Source: Heterohyrax brucei
Lineage: Eukaryota; Chordata; Mammalia; Hyracoidea; Procaviidae
Assembly (NCBI GenBank): GCA_028571685.1
Contig: CM053146.1
Location: 61,351,431-61,415,430 of the forward strand
DNA: 64,000 nt
Direction: 5' to 3'
The position numbers were made by a program, and so were the translations under genes. The notes under the pieces were generated by a model. That model did not search any database. It saw only the letters and a list, made by a program, of their open reading frames with translations, and was not told the origin of the DNA. Every line of letters starts with the position of its first letter. Position 1 is the first letter of the stretch. This document shows, in pieces, positions 46,235 to 57,808 of this stretch.

Positions 46235-46960
46235 AATGTGCCTAACTCCCCTCCAGTTGTATTACCACTGTCTTAGGCCAGGTTTCCATTCCCTCTTACC
46301 TGAATAGTCCTTGCATTCCACTTCTCAGCTGTAATTTGACCACATTCAGTTTTCTATGTAATTGTCCTACGATCTTTCTGAAATGTAGACCCAAAGTCAT
46401 TGTAAGATTGACTCTTCCTCTCTGATAGTGTCTCTTTTTTTTTTCCTTAGAGTAAGTGAAAGACATTTTCACATAAATTACAATGCCTTTAAGATCACTT
46501 CACCTTCCGTTACCCGCCTCTTTTCTCGGTGTTCGCCTTCTCACTGGAACATCTGCAACTGCTGTTCTGCCTGCTCGGTACCCTTTACCTGTCGGCTACC
46601 CTTAACCTGGATGATTTGGTTCATCCTTCTGGTCTCTTTCAGATAGTCCAATGGATTTCTGGGGTCTTGGAAACCTGTATTATTGTCATCAGGATACTTA
46701 TCAGGCTATATTTTAACAGCTCAACTAATTATTTTCTATAGGATGTGCATTTCTGTCTTACAAGGACAATGTCTGTCTTATTTATTGTTTGAATTCCCAA
46801 TGTGTAATGCAGTCCTTGTCACAGAGCAGGTGTTGAGTAAGTATTTGGTGAATGAACAAATGTGCTGATATTCAAGATGCAATGATAGAACGAGGTATAA
46901 TGCTCAGGATCTGTCCTCAAGGAGTTTATATTGCAGTGTGAGATGGAGATGAATAATAAG
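46235..46960 (+). mobile_element. L2-like ancient LINE 3' relic
   Basis: 'cttgcattccacttctcagc', 'tcgccttctcactggaacat', 'aggacaatgtctgtcttatt' and 'gtatttggtgaatgaacaaa' follow the order of an L2 3' end in sense orientation. The overlapping 60-73 residue frames are parts of this. Confidence 0.6.
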
Positions 46961-47021
46961 AAAACACAAAAATATGAAAACTGCTATGTCAGGTAAAAGC
47001 TAGTGCTTTTACCATAGTGCT

Positions 47022-47172
47022 GTAGTGCTGGTGGCATAGTGGTTAAGTGCTATGTCTGCTAACCTTTGGGTTCGAATCCGCCAGGGCAGTTCTTCTCTGT
47101 CCTGTACGGTTGCTACAAGTCAGAATCACCTCAGTGGCAATGGGTTCAGGTGGTTTTGTTTGTTTGTTTTTA
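47022..47172 (+). mobile_element. AfroSINE
   Basis: A plus-strand copy with 'ctggtggcatagtggttaag' (A box), 'gggttcgaatccgccagg' (B box) and 'caatgggttcaggtgg'. A short deletion follows the B box. Confidence 0.92.
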
Positions 47173-47499
47173 TAGTGCTATGAAGCGCTCATGAAGAATA
47201 TCTAATTCAAACTTGGCAAGGTCCAAGAGAGGTTGGTAAGAGAAAGATTTGGCGTATTAGCCTGTTTCTGAAGGAGTAAGGAGTTGGCCAGAGCAAAGGG
47301 GAAAGCAGAAAGTTTGAACCACAAAAAGGGAGGAGCTATGCAATGGACAGGAAGGAAGAGAGAGCAGTACACGGTAGAGGAATGTCAACTAGGGCAGCAT
47401 GGCTAGAATTTGGAAGCATCCAGTGGAGAGAGAGAGAAGTGGACTGGCGAGCAGATGTGCTGTGATAAAATGGTCATGCATTTGGAAATTGATCTTCCT
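47173..47499. other. Unique or very old repeat DNA
   Basis: No gene is seen. Purine-rich; it may continue the L2-like relic. Confidence 0.4.
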
Positions 47500-47597
47500 A
47501 ATAATTAAAAACCCACAGCCATGGAATCAGTTCAGACTCATAGCGACCTTACAGATCAGAGCAGAACTGCCCCATAGAGTTTTCAAGGAGAACAACT
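47500..47597 (-). mobile_element. AfroSINE 3' fragment
   Basis: The minus-strand 3' half only: 'actcatagcgaccttacaga' and 'ccccatagagttttcaagga'. Confidence 0.85.
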
Positions 47598-48412
47598 AAA
47601 AGTTGGTAACAACTGTAAGCAAGGACTTGACATAATCTGATTTGATCATACAGTGGTCATTGACTGCATCCTGGAGACTGTTTGAGAAAGATCCAGCTAG
47701 ACAATACATTAGGAAAATGTGGTAATTCACAACAAAGTAGTCTCAGGGGACACGCAGAGCTGAGAACTAGGGAAGAGGTGTGAATGAGAAAGCCCTGATG
47801 AGATTCAACAATTGACAGGAGGAAAAAGCAGAAGGAATAAAGAAATGAGACTGGTTTCTGACAGGGCACCAAAACGAAGGGCAGTGCCATTGTTGGGGTG
47901 GGGGGTGACTGGTAAGGTTCATAGTTGGTACAGGGAGAAGGCAAGTTCAGCTTCAGGCTGACTGAACACAGGAATGCTGGTTTGCATGTCAGATGTCATA
48001 CTAATACTACTTAAGATTTTGGGCATCTGCTTCATCTGCCAGACACTTTTATATGTGCTTACACATTACCAAATAAGTATTATTGTCATAAAAAGGCAGA
48101 ACAGTAGGTTGAGCAAAAGAAGGAAATTGTGGGCACAGAAGAAGAAAGGAATTTCGTTATTTTTATGTCTCCTGGATAGGTTCACATTTTGAAATCCCTA
48201 AGCAATCCCTGGGTACTTCGCTGGAATATAAGAAGTCAGCAGGTTTCCCTTCCTGTACAAATCAAAACAAACAAGCAACTCTCTGAGGGGACAACTAAAT
48301 CTACGCACCGTATAAGCATGCGCCTCCACTAGGGTCTCTAGTTGCCCCACCTGCACGGATACGGAGACCAACACGGAAAAGGATGACCTCCCCTCACAGG
48401 CGCCACCCGTTG
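47598..48412. other. Unique DNA with a CpG-rich patch
   Basis: No gene is seen. Positions 48301-48412 hold about nine CpG in 112 bases, far above the surroundings. Around 48005-48095 there is a faint MIR-like block. Confidence 0.45.
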
Positions 48413-48564
48413 TCCAATTGCTGTGCACTAGATTCCCACTCTTAGTGACCCTATAGGACGGAGAAAAATAGTCTCATAGGGTGTCCCAGGCACAGGCTGC
48501 AGATTCAAACTGCCGGTCTCCTGGTGAACAGCCAAGCTCTTAACCCTTGCACCACCGTGGCTCC
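48413..48564 (-). mobile_element. AfroSINE
   Basis: A minus-strand copy with 'ttcccactcttagtgaccct' and head complement 'ctcttaacccttgcaccacc'. Confidence 0.9.
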
Positions 48565-49112
48565 TCACAGAGGGTGCCTTTTTGGATGGAAGTTTTTACC
48601 TGTCTTTACAATATGAAATTTAAGGGGCAGCCAGTACATTTTGTGAAATGCAAATGAACATGTTTGATTGGTTTTCAAAGTTGTCAACTTTATCACACAC
48701 TGATTTTCCTTCTAGTCTCTCTAGTGCAGGAGGGATTCTTCCTCTGCCACTCTTCTTGGTGTTACCCATGACTGATTGACATGTCAGATAGTCCCCTATT
48801 CCCCGGAGCAGCCACGTTAGGACTTGATTTCCATCCTACTTAACTGTTAGAGAAACACATTCCCTCAGAACTAAATCCCCACTGTAAAAGTATATATGAG
48901 CTGAGCCTGTTCAGTTATGAGATGGATTTTCACTTGTGGCTTATGGACTCAGTTTCAAACACTGAGGAAATAACAGTGGTGATTTAGACTGCCAAGATGG
49001 ATAAGTTTTAAGGGTAAATTTATGTGATGCTGAGATATATGATAGAGTTAAGATGATGGGAATGAAGAGACTTGGGAAAGTATAAAGACTATAGAAATGT
49101 ATTCTATTTTCT
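48565..49112. other. Unique DNA
   Basis: No gene or repeat is recognised. Confidence 0.5.
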
Positions 49113-49152
49113 CAAAACGCACTGTCATTGAGTCGAACTCAACTCATAGCGT
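49113..49152 (-). mobile_element. AfroSINE 3' fragment
   Basis: Only about 40 bases: 'cactgtcattgagtcgaact' then 'caactcatagcg'. Confidence 0.7.
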
Positions 49153-50667
49153 GTTGCGTCAAACATTTAGGAATTAGTTTATTTTCCATCTGGAGTAGTC
49201 CTCTGGTTGTTAGTGTTATCTTTATTTAATTATCAAGTGTATTTGTGTTTGGCTGAAGAGGACGTACACAGTGTTACTTGCATCTTCTTTCCAGAGAAGT
49301 ATAAAATTTGACACACAGACATTAAATAAACTTTATGTATGACATAAAAGCACAGAGGAGCTAAGAGTCATCTGAAATCACACAGCAGGTCAGCAGCAAT
49401 AGTACCCTAGACTCTCAATTACTCACTCAGACCTCTCAAAGAAAGACACCTTTACTTAAAATCCTTAATGATTGTTATCAGTACTTAAATAATGCCCTAA
49501 ATAAGGAACTCAGGACTCAAATTTTAACTTAAAATTCATCGACTGAACTACGAGCTGAGCCAGGAAATGATCATACCAGCGAATACACATAGCAAATGGG
49601 AACTATGTTGTTGTGTCCCTTGACTCGACGGCACTTGGCATAGTTTTTGGCAACATAAGGCTGACGATAAAAATAACCACAATCTTACATCCTTTCAGTT
49701 ATTATACTTCCATTACATAATTCCTTGATACTAGATATTGCTGGCTTACATTCTGGAGGTATATGGTTACGTGTCACTCTGGTTTTTAGCAATGCTTTTT
49801 GATGTCAAAATACCTGGATATTTCATTGGATACATATTCAGAATCTCACACAGTGAACCGGTAGGTGCCTATGGCCATGGATGTACAGCAGCATTTGGAA
49901 TTGATGCCAGAAGAAAGTATCTTTATGAAAATGATATTAACTCCGACTGTCAACATATTATTATTGCCTATGATGCAAATATCTGGGGCAGAGGGACTTG
50001 CAGATCACATTCACAACACTGTCTGCAGCAGGAAATAACAGGAGAACTGATTTATAACTGTCCAAGAGATTTTATTTGTTGTTATTTATTATTATTTTTT
50101 AATGGATAGCCAGCAGAGATACGCTCAATTGGAAGTCACTGCACTGCCTTCATAAATGAGTATATGAACTTCCAAGCATTCAGAATTTACACAGTCATTT
50201 CTGCTTTTGTAGTAGTAAAGATTTAGGACTTCAAACAATAAAACAACAATTGACAGAAACCAATGATGGGCTGATGTCACTAAAGAAGGCCCTGCTGTTT
50301 TGATGAGTAGAATAATGCTAGATTGTTATTTTAAAATCTTGAAAGGAGGTATAAGGGATAATTAGGTAAATCCTACAAACACTAACAACAAAACAAAATT
50401 CTGGTGTCGGGAAACAATGATCTTTTTATATTGCATTACTCAAAATACCCTGCATTATATTTGTCATTGAGGAAGAAGTTAATTATAAACTATATATAAA
50501 CTTAAAATAGCTTCAAACATAAGTACCAATTCTACAAAAACTAAACTGAAAAAAATGTATACATATAATATATATATTTCTCTCCATAGACGGTCATGTT
50601 TTTGAAAGTCTACCTCTGCATAAGACTGAAGAACTACAGCTCTCTGGGTTGTGGCTTATTCTTAACT
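49153..50667. other. Unique DNA with MIR-like relic
   Basis: No gene is supported. Positions about 49340-49440 resemble an antisense MIR ('atcacacagcaggtcagcag'). A tiny SINE-like 3' scrap ('cttgactcgacggcacttgg') lies near 49620. An open stretch at 49735-50109 (about 125 codons) is discussed in the findings. Confidence 0.5.
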
Positions 50668-51010
50668 TTGTTGTCATTCTAGCTGTTGAGGAGGCCCTCC
50701 ACTTACGGCAACCCCATACACAGTGGAACACAATGTTGTCTGGTCCTGCACTACCCCCATGATCATTGGGGATCAAACCACTGGGAGCCACAGAATTTGC
50801 ACAGGCTGCTTTTCAGAAGCAGACCACTAGGCCTTTCGTCCTAATCTACCTGAGTCTGGAAGCTCTGCTGAAATGTGTTCAGCGTCACAGCAACACCCAA
50901 CCCTCCCCTGACAGGTGAGGGGTAGCCACGCATGAGGTAAGCTGGACAGGAATAAAACCCTAGTCTCCAACACGGAAGGCAAAAATTCTGCCATTGAACC
51001 ACTAACACTT
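50668..51010 (-). mobile_element. tRNA-Gly-headed long SINE, minus copy
   Basis: A minus-strand SINE of about 340 bases. The plus strand starts with the RTE-like end ('ttgttgtcattctagctgtt'), then 'tgtctggtcctgcactaccc', 'cagaagcagaccactaggcc' and 'gaaatgtgttcagcgtcaca', and ends with the reversed tRNA-Gly-like head. On the minus strand that head has an A box 'gtggttcaatggcagaa' and a B box 'gactagggttttattcc'. Confidence 0.85.
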
Positions 51011-51642
51011 GCATTCTTAACTCTAGAAAGCCATAGATTATATTGGTTTTAAAAATAAAATGCTGTTTTTATTGTGTAATAATTTTACCCCAACTAGGTA
51101 ACGTGGCAAAGAGGGTAACGCTCATGCTTCAATCCTGGAAGTACTATTCCCTCAAATGAACTGTAAGATACGCAGACATCTCTGCCATGAAAAAAAGACA
51201 GAAATGCTGACATTATAGGCCCCACTCCACAATATTATCACAATTACATTTTTAAGTCTCACATCTCATTTAACATTTGGATTATCATCAATTCTTTTCT
51301 TTAAAAAAACTGCTGATAATGTTGAAGTCATACCTGGTGTTACGAGCTTCTCTGAATTTGTGGCATCAATCTGACCTAAATTTGACCACCAAATAGAAAA
51401 TTGCTGGGTTGCTTTGGTGAGCCATTTCATAGGTCTTTTTATTTCCAGGACAATGTGTATCTGTATGTCAGACTTGATTCAGTAAAATAGCTATATAAAT
51501 CTTTTCAAATTTTCATCACAAAGATTGACATCAACATAATAAAGTGGTATTCTTTCTGTCTCACTCTCAACCCAGTGGATTTGGAGGTCAGAATTTAGCT
51601 GGATATTACACGTATGATTTAATCTGCCAAGTGGTTAGAGGA
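51011..51642. other. Unique DNA
   Basis: No gene or repeat is recognised. Confidence 0.5.
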
Positions 51643-51812
51643 AACTCTAGTGACATAGTGGTGGAGTGCTATGCCTGCTAACCAAAATTTGTCAGTTCAA
51701 ATGGCTAGACATTCCTTGGAAAACCTATGGGACAGTTCTATTCTGTTCTATAGGATCGTTATGAGTCAGAATTAACTAGATGGCACTGAGTTTGGTTTGG
51801 TTTTTGATTAGC
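51643..51812 (+). mobile_element. AfroSINE, first of a same-strand train
   Basis: A plus-strand copy with 'ctagtgacatagtggtggag' and 'gatggcactgagtttggttt'. Confidence 0.92.
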
Positions 51813-51819
51813 GGTTAAG

Positions 51820-51982
51820 AGGAAACTCTGGTGGCATAGTGTTTAGGTGCTACATCTGCTACCCAAAGGGTTGGCAGTTCGAATCTGCAAGGACTTCCTC
51901 GGAAACTCTATGGAGCAGTACTACTCTGCCCTACAGGGTTCAGCATCAACTCAATGGCAGTAGGTTTGGTTTTTTTTGTTTT
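51820..51982 (+). mobile_element. AfroSINE, second of the train
   Basis: A plus-strand copy with 'ctctggtggcatagtgttta', 'ttggcagttcgaatctgcaa' and 'caatggcagtaggtttggtt'. Confidence 0.93.
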
Positions 51983-52115
51983 GTGGTTAAGAGCTATAGC
52001 TGCTCATCAAAAGGCCAGAAGTTCGGCTCCACCAGATGTTCCTTGGAAACCTGATAGGGTAGTTCTGTAGGGTTGCTGTGAGTCAGAATTGACTTGACAA
52101 CAATGGGTTTGGTAA
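51983..52115 (+). mobile_element. AfroSINE, third of the train
   Basis: A plus-strand copy starting within the head ('tggttaagagctatagctgc') and ending 'tgacttgacaacaatgggtt'. Confidence 0.9.
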
Positions 52116-52129
52116 TAGATTTACACTGA

Positions 52130-52341
52130 CTCTGGAGTCCCTGAGTAAGGTAAATGGTAAAAATGCTTGCCCGTTAACCAAGAAGTTGAAGGTTCTAGTT
52201 TGCCCAGAGGCACGTCAGAAGAAAGACCTGGTGATCTGTGTCTGAAATAAATAGCCACTGCAAACACCATGGAGAACAGTTCAGTTCCGTTCTGACACAC
52301 AAGGGTCCCATGATTCAGACTTCATAGCAGCCGACTTCTTC
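52130..52341 (+). mobile_element. AfroSINE (GGCCTG subfamily), fourth of the train
   Basis: A plus-strand copy with 'ggagtccctgagtaaggtaa', 'cagaagaaagacctggtgat' and 'tctgacacacaagggtccca'. Confidence 0.85.
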
Positions 52342-52559
52342 TATACTGACTTTACAATGAGAAATGTAGTAAAAATCAACTGGTTTTATATTGAACTCAT
52401 TTATCCAAAATAAAAATACACATAGATAGAGAGGGAGGTGAGAAAGAAAGACAGAGAAGAACTGAAATAGAATTGTATATTAAATAAAAAGCTTTTGATC
52501 ACAAGCAAAATGTCTTTCTCTAACCTACCAATTAAAACTTGAGCATTTGGGGTATCTGT

Positions 52560-52732
52560 TGGAAATGCTGGTGGCATGGTGGTTAAGTGCTACAGCTGCT
52601 GATCAAAAGGTCAGCAGTTCAAATCTGCTAGATGCTCTTTGGAAACTCTATGGAGCAATTCTACTCTGTCCTATAGGGCTGCTACGAGTTGGCATTGACT
52701 CAATGGCAATGAGTTTGCTCTTTTTTTTTATA
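52560..52732 (+). mobile_element. AfroSINE, fifth of the train
   Basis: A plus-strand, full-length copy with 'ctggtggcatggtggttaag', 'gtcagcagttcaaatctgct', 'gttggcattgactcaatggc' and a T-rich tail. Confidence 0.94.
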
Positions 52733-53749
52733 CTGCCTACAGAGGAAAATTGCCATCATTAAGATAGACTCCTAAATTGAGCATAAAAACTTAAATTCTG
52801 ACTTTCCAATTGAACAAGTCAATTCTGAAAGGAAAAGAAAAAAAAATCAGCTAAAAGCAAAAATTAATCAAACAATTTTAGGGGTCAAGGGTTCAAAAAT
52901 AATTGGTTATTTGACAGAAAATTCTCTTGTTATAAGGACAGGGTTCTTGTTTATCTGACCTTAGTTTCTGATTTTCAAAATATGCTGCTAAGCCCAGTGG
53001 TTCTACAAAAACAAGAGATGTAAATCCTTGGGCATCCAGCAAGATACAGACTATGACCAAGGACCAGAGCTTTCTGCCCAGCAGTCTTAGGTGACGCTAC
53101 AGCACTGCTGACTGATTGCTGTACTCTCGCTGTCAGAGGTGGAACCCTAATTCTTCGATGAAAAATTTTATCAAACGCTAAGCCTTTAAAACATTTGCTG
53201 CCTTTCCACGAAAACTCTTGAGAACAACATATTACCTTCTTTTTCGTAAAAACCTCAATAGGTACAGGAAACATCTGTTCTTGGTTATGTTAGCTTTCTG
53301 CCTTCAGAACAAATTCCCTATGTCAGACCGTATTATCTAGATCATTTTAAATCACTCTTTTCCTCAAATTCTCACAGATCAGGAGATTTAATTCCTTAGC
53401 TTCCTATCTTCCCAAATTTTGTCAAATATTAACACTGTGCACTTCCTATTTTGTCCTCACAAACTTGATCTCCTTAATCTTAATTCATTTATGAACATAT
53501 TTCTTTGAGAGAATTAGATGGAGAGGATCATACTTACACAAAGAATCTATTTCTTATGTTGGACGTGCTGTTTTACATGTTAGTAAATATCAGATGATTT
53601 GAGATGAAATCAAACTAGAGAAATGAAGTTTGGCTGGGGAAGATGTTTTGTCCTGTTTGTTTCAGTTCTATGGGAAGTAAAAGGTGTCACTGGCTGGCTT
53701 AATGCTCCTTAACATTGTGAGTTGGAGGGTTTTCCCTTGTTCTCAAGTT

Positions 53750-53812
53750 ACATACACTCACACACACATGCACACATACTCACACACACGCACACATACA
53801 CACATGCACACT
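53750..53812. repeat. Imperfect (CA)n microsatellite
   Basis: Interrupted CA units with CATA/CATG variants. The histidine/threonine-rich frame over it is not a protein. Confidence 0.85.
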
Positions 53813-56800
53813 AGATGCTCAGTTACTGTTTATGTATTATCGTCTGTCAGGGTCTTTGAAATTTCTGGTTTGCATTAGAGGCAAAAAAAATACCTCTCTC
53901 TGACTGCTCATTGAGGGTTTCCTGACATGAGAACCTAATTAACTCTTTACTGGCCTTACTAATTTTCACATTTTTAAAAAGTAGCCCGATATGACAAAAG
54001 TGGAGCACTCAGTCCACAGGGTGGCCATTAACTGCACTCCGTTCCTGTACGTCCTCAATTCAGACCACAATTACTGTCAGGGAATTGCGCTGGAAGCTCC
54101 TTCTTGTACGCAAACAGGAATACTATTCATTAAAGAGCACTTTCAATAAAATACAACCTATATTTCTTAATGAATATTTGAGAAGGAAAACGCAATCTTG
54201 GTTCAGAAACCCGCAGTACAGTTATTATTCTTTTAATATCATAGACTTGCTCATGTACATAGACTGACAGATGTAGGAGAAAGAAGCAGAAATGAGATGA
54301 CGCTGTAAGAGCTTTAACTCAGAAGAAATGAAAAAGCAGAGCCACAGTCAACTAAGTCAATGTTAAATAAGGATTTCCTGGAACCACCTACAGCAGACAC
54401 AGCTCTCTGTGGGTTTTATTGCTGTCCCCTGGAGAGTCGATTCTACTCAAATCTCTCAAGCCTGGTTAAATATGGGAACATGGCGCCCCTTCAGAGACTG
54501 AAAAAAACCCAAGAGGTCCACCGAAGACCTCCCCTTGCTCTAAGAATTTGCCACTATGGACTCCACTTTAATTTAGCCCAAAGTCGTTTTAATTCCAGTG
54601 ACTGTAATTTTTGTATTTTCAGGTGATTTGTTCTGATCAAATACCAAGCTGCAGCTTCTAGAAAATGATATCAGTCATGTTCAATACTCAGAAACAAACA
54701 AAACAAAGTCTGCAATTGTTTACCTCTAACGAACATTCACTGTGTGACTTTGCACTAAAATACCAAGGATGAAATCAGTGACACATGTATTTACATACAC
54801 AGATATTTGAACTGATACATATAAAAATGAGCTGGTGGATTTGTTAAATGCAAGAGCAGTTTGTCCCAGTGTAGCCCAGCGCCACTGCCGCCTGCTTCCG
54901 TGAGCAAGAGCACAAACAGCCACGGTGACACAGACTGTTTCTATGACCAAAAAAAAAAATCAGGAATTCTGCTACTCAAACAAACCTTCCATTGAAAATC
55001 TAAACGGTGCTTCCAGAAAACAAATTGAATTATCATTCTTTAAAGGAATGGAAAAATAGGCAAAGAGAACCTATTAAGGTACAAGCTGCTGGAGGTGGGG
55101 GTTACAACATCTTGTTAAAGATGTTATTTAGTAGAATTTAGATTCTATTAAGAAAGTAAGAGTTGCATAAAGGCCAGAATTCACAGCAGGTTAAAGTCTT
55201 TAAAAATCATGTACAGAATTCACTCCCCACAAAAGAAACTGAATACCAGTTACTGAGATTATTATCAATATCCTGGTGTTAATTTTGAATCATATCTTAA
55301 CTAGTAAGATGATGGATTAATTTTTCAGTACATTCCTTTAAAATGAATATATATATATATCTGTATTTCTGTCTCTTGTTTCATCTTCAGTTTGGTTCCT
55401 TGTGAAGACCAAGCTTAGATAACATACTAATTTTGCAAAGACACAGTAAAAATACCTTTCAATATTTCCTAAAGCAGGTTGCTTCTCCTCTTGCCCATTG
55501 CTGGCAAACAGAAAGGAAGAATTTAGAATTTCACAGACAGCTCTGCCCATGTGTACCAGTCATGCATGGAGGGAAATGTTTAACCTTTAAACAATTTGGG
55601 AGTGGATGCAGTTAATAGGTAGGACAGATAGTTACAAAGTCCTGATTAACTGTGAGCGCACAGACATGTGGAAAGTTGTGTATGGGGAAAGGAAAGAAAC
55701 GGCAGGGATTGTTTACTGTTCAGAGACCAACTCTCGAGAACAGAGTGAGGACATTCTGAACAGCAACATTGCCCTCTTTTGGCAAAACAGTGCACAGTAT
55801 GTTTACCTCACTCGCAGGTAAAAGCGTTTCTTCAGGACACAGAAATCTTCCATATCGAGAAAAATGGCAAAAACTACCACAAAAGGAAAGAGAGGCAAAG
55901 TTTCCCCTGTATTTCCATAACGTAGACATAATTAATATGCAGAGTAAAGAAGCCTAGGTGATTCAGTAACAAAGACACCTTTAGACTCAACCTTTGTCTG
56001 GTCTAGTTCCGGGGACAACGGATTTCCCTAATCCTTGTATTTATTCTTGACAGTTTCAAGTCATCTGTAAAATCAGAACCACGTAAGACCCTGACTGTGA
56101 ACTCTGCAAATAAAATAAAGCAGGAACTAGCTCTTTAGAGGTCCTGAGTGCCAGGAGGCTGCCACCTGAGCTGAAAGTAACTGAATAAAGAGCAGTGTTC
56201 AGTGGAAAAGACATCCCAGGCAGTTTGTTCTTTGTGGTTCTAATGACGCCTACAATGATTTAGGTCAGTAAAGGAAAGGAGCCTGATTACATCAAAAAAG
56301 AGAAAGGAACCCGGCAGGAGGAGACACGACGTTAAACTAATGACTTCTATTCACGTAATAGGTGCCGGTGACACTCTTTAAGTAACACTAATTTCAGACT
56401 GGTCTTCCATTTCTAATTTCCTCCCAGTTTTCAGGTTTAGAGTCTTCTTGTTTGATCCTTGCTAGGGGAATTTAAGCAGATACACCTGGAATCTAGGAAT
56501 GATCTGGGCAAATGCAGACACATTTTGATTTAGAATTTTTTTATCTTTTTCTCTGTGACTATAAAATCAATCACCATTTGTGGTAGTGCTAAAATAATCA
56601 CCTTCGCTAGCTTAGTGCTAAATATATTTGAAGGAAGATACTTGTTCTCCGAATGGGGACCAGGAGAAAGCACACTCCTCATCATTCTTTCAATGGTCTG
56701 AAATACCATTTACTTCATGAAAGAAAGAGGAGCATCATTCTCCATTCTTTTTTATGTAACTAATTCTTACTAAGTAAATTACCGGTGAGAAGCAAAGAGG

Positions 56801-57199
56801 TTCTCCGAGTGAGAAATCTAATTGTAAGGTAAAATAATCACAGTATCGAAGGAGAAGATGTAGTTCACATTTGTGTTAGAAAACTGATTCTTCCTCTTTA
56901 TCTTTTTATTCTAGTGATTTGGAATACCTGCAGCACTACGCATATATTTTCTCTACTTTCAAAGCAGGATTTCAAAGGAGTTATAGTTTCACATTTGAAG
57001 AACATTTTCCTCATAGGATTCATTTGCAAATAAAATGCTTGAGTAACTGGTTTCACCAGAACGTTGCTGTACCCCAAAATTCTGAAAAACTGTTTTGAGC
57101 TTCCTTGCTGTCAATTTTGAAAACTTTAAATTAGTTAACTCTAATAGTACTAAAAGGTTGCAGATTACTTTCTTACAAATCATCTTTTGTTGTCTTTAA

Positions 57200-57340
57200 A
57201 ACATCCTGGTGAGGTAAGTAAGGGTTAGTTGCTACCTCCACTTGGCAGGTAAGGAAATGAGAGATTACAGTTGACCTGACTGACTGCCTCACAGCACGCG
57301 CAGGTGAGGTCTGACTCAACTCACATTTCGAGTTTCAAAT
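57200..57340 (-). mobile_element. MIR-like relic
   Basis: Antisense MIR-type order: 'cctccacttggcaggtaagg', 'aaatgagagattacagttga', then 'gaggtctgactcaactcaca'. Weak. Confidence 0.4.
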
Positions 57341-57650
57341 TTATGTGCTTTTTTCATTCTTCCACATGTATGACATCACATAATTTATGTCCCAACCTTC
57401 CTAAATGGCAAAGGGAGTGGCAGTCTAGCCTCCCAAAGCCCCCTAAAGCCTCCGAATAGCACACAGACCTCAAAACTAAATGAAACTTCAGATTTCCTGT
57501 TCATTAATATTTAGTCAGATTTAAAACTACAACATTATCTTAAACAAAAGCATGTGTTATGAGGCCATATTCTGTGAGGCAAAAAAGAAAAATCAAAAAA
57601 CAAAGTTCTTCCTTTCTTAATTTCTTGTACAGTAGTGGTACACTTCAGAG

Positions 57651-57808
57651 TGACAGAAATGCTGATGGCATAGGGCTACAGCCACTAACCAAAAAAATCA
57701 GCATTTCGAATCCACCAGATGCTCTGTGGAACAGTTTTACTCTGCTCCAAAGAGTTTCTATGAATCAGAATTGACTCCAAGGAAATGGCTTTGATTTGGT
57801 TTTTTTAT
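57651..57808 (+). mobile_element. AfroSINE
   Basis: A plus-strand copy with 'aatgctgatggcatagggct', 'catttcgaatccaccagatg' and 'gaattgactccaaggaaatg'. Confidence 0.9.

Larger units (their letters stand above)
52733..57650. other. Repeat-poor unique region
   Basis: Nearly 5 kb in which I see no AfroSINE, L1 or LTR. It holds an imperfect (CA)n at about 53750-53812, a short (AT)n at 55346-55360, and possibly a MIR at 57200-57340. Frames here (up to 99 residues) have no recognised domain and are not convincingly coding. No promoter or splice structure can be supported. Confidence 0.55.

Noticed and set aside
53684..53878. His/Thr-rich 64-residue frame
   Set aside because: Created by the imperfect (CA)n microsatellite.
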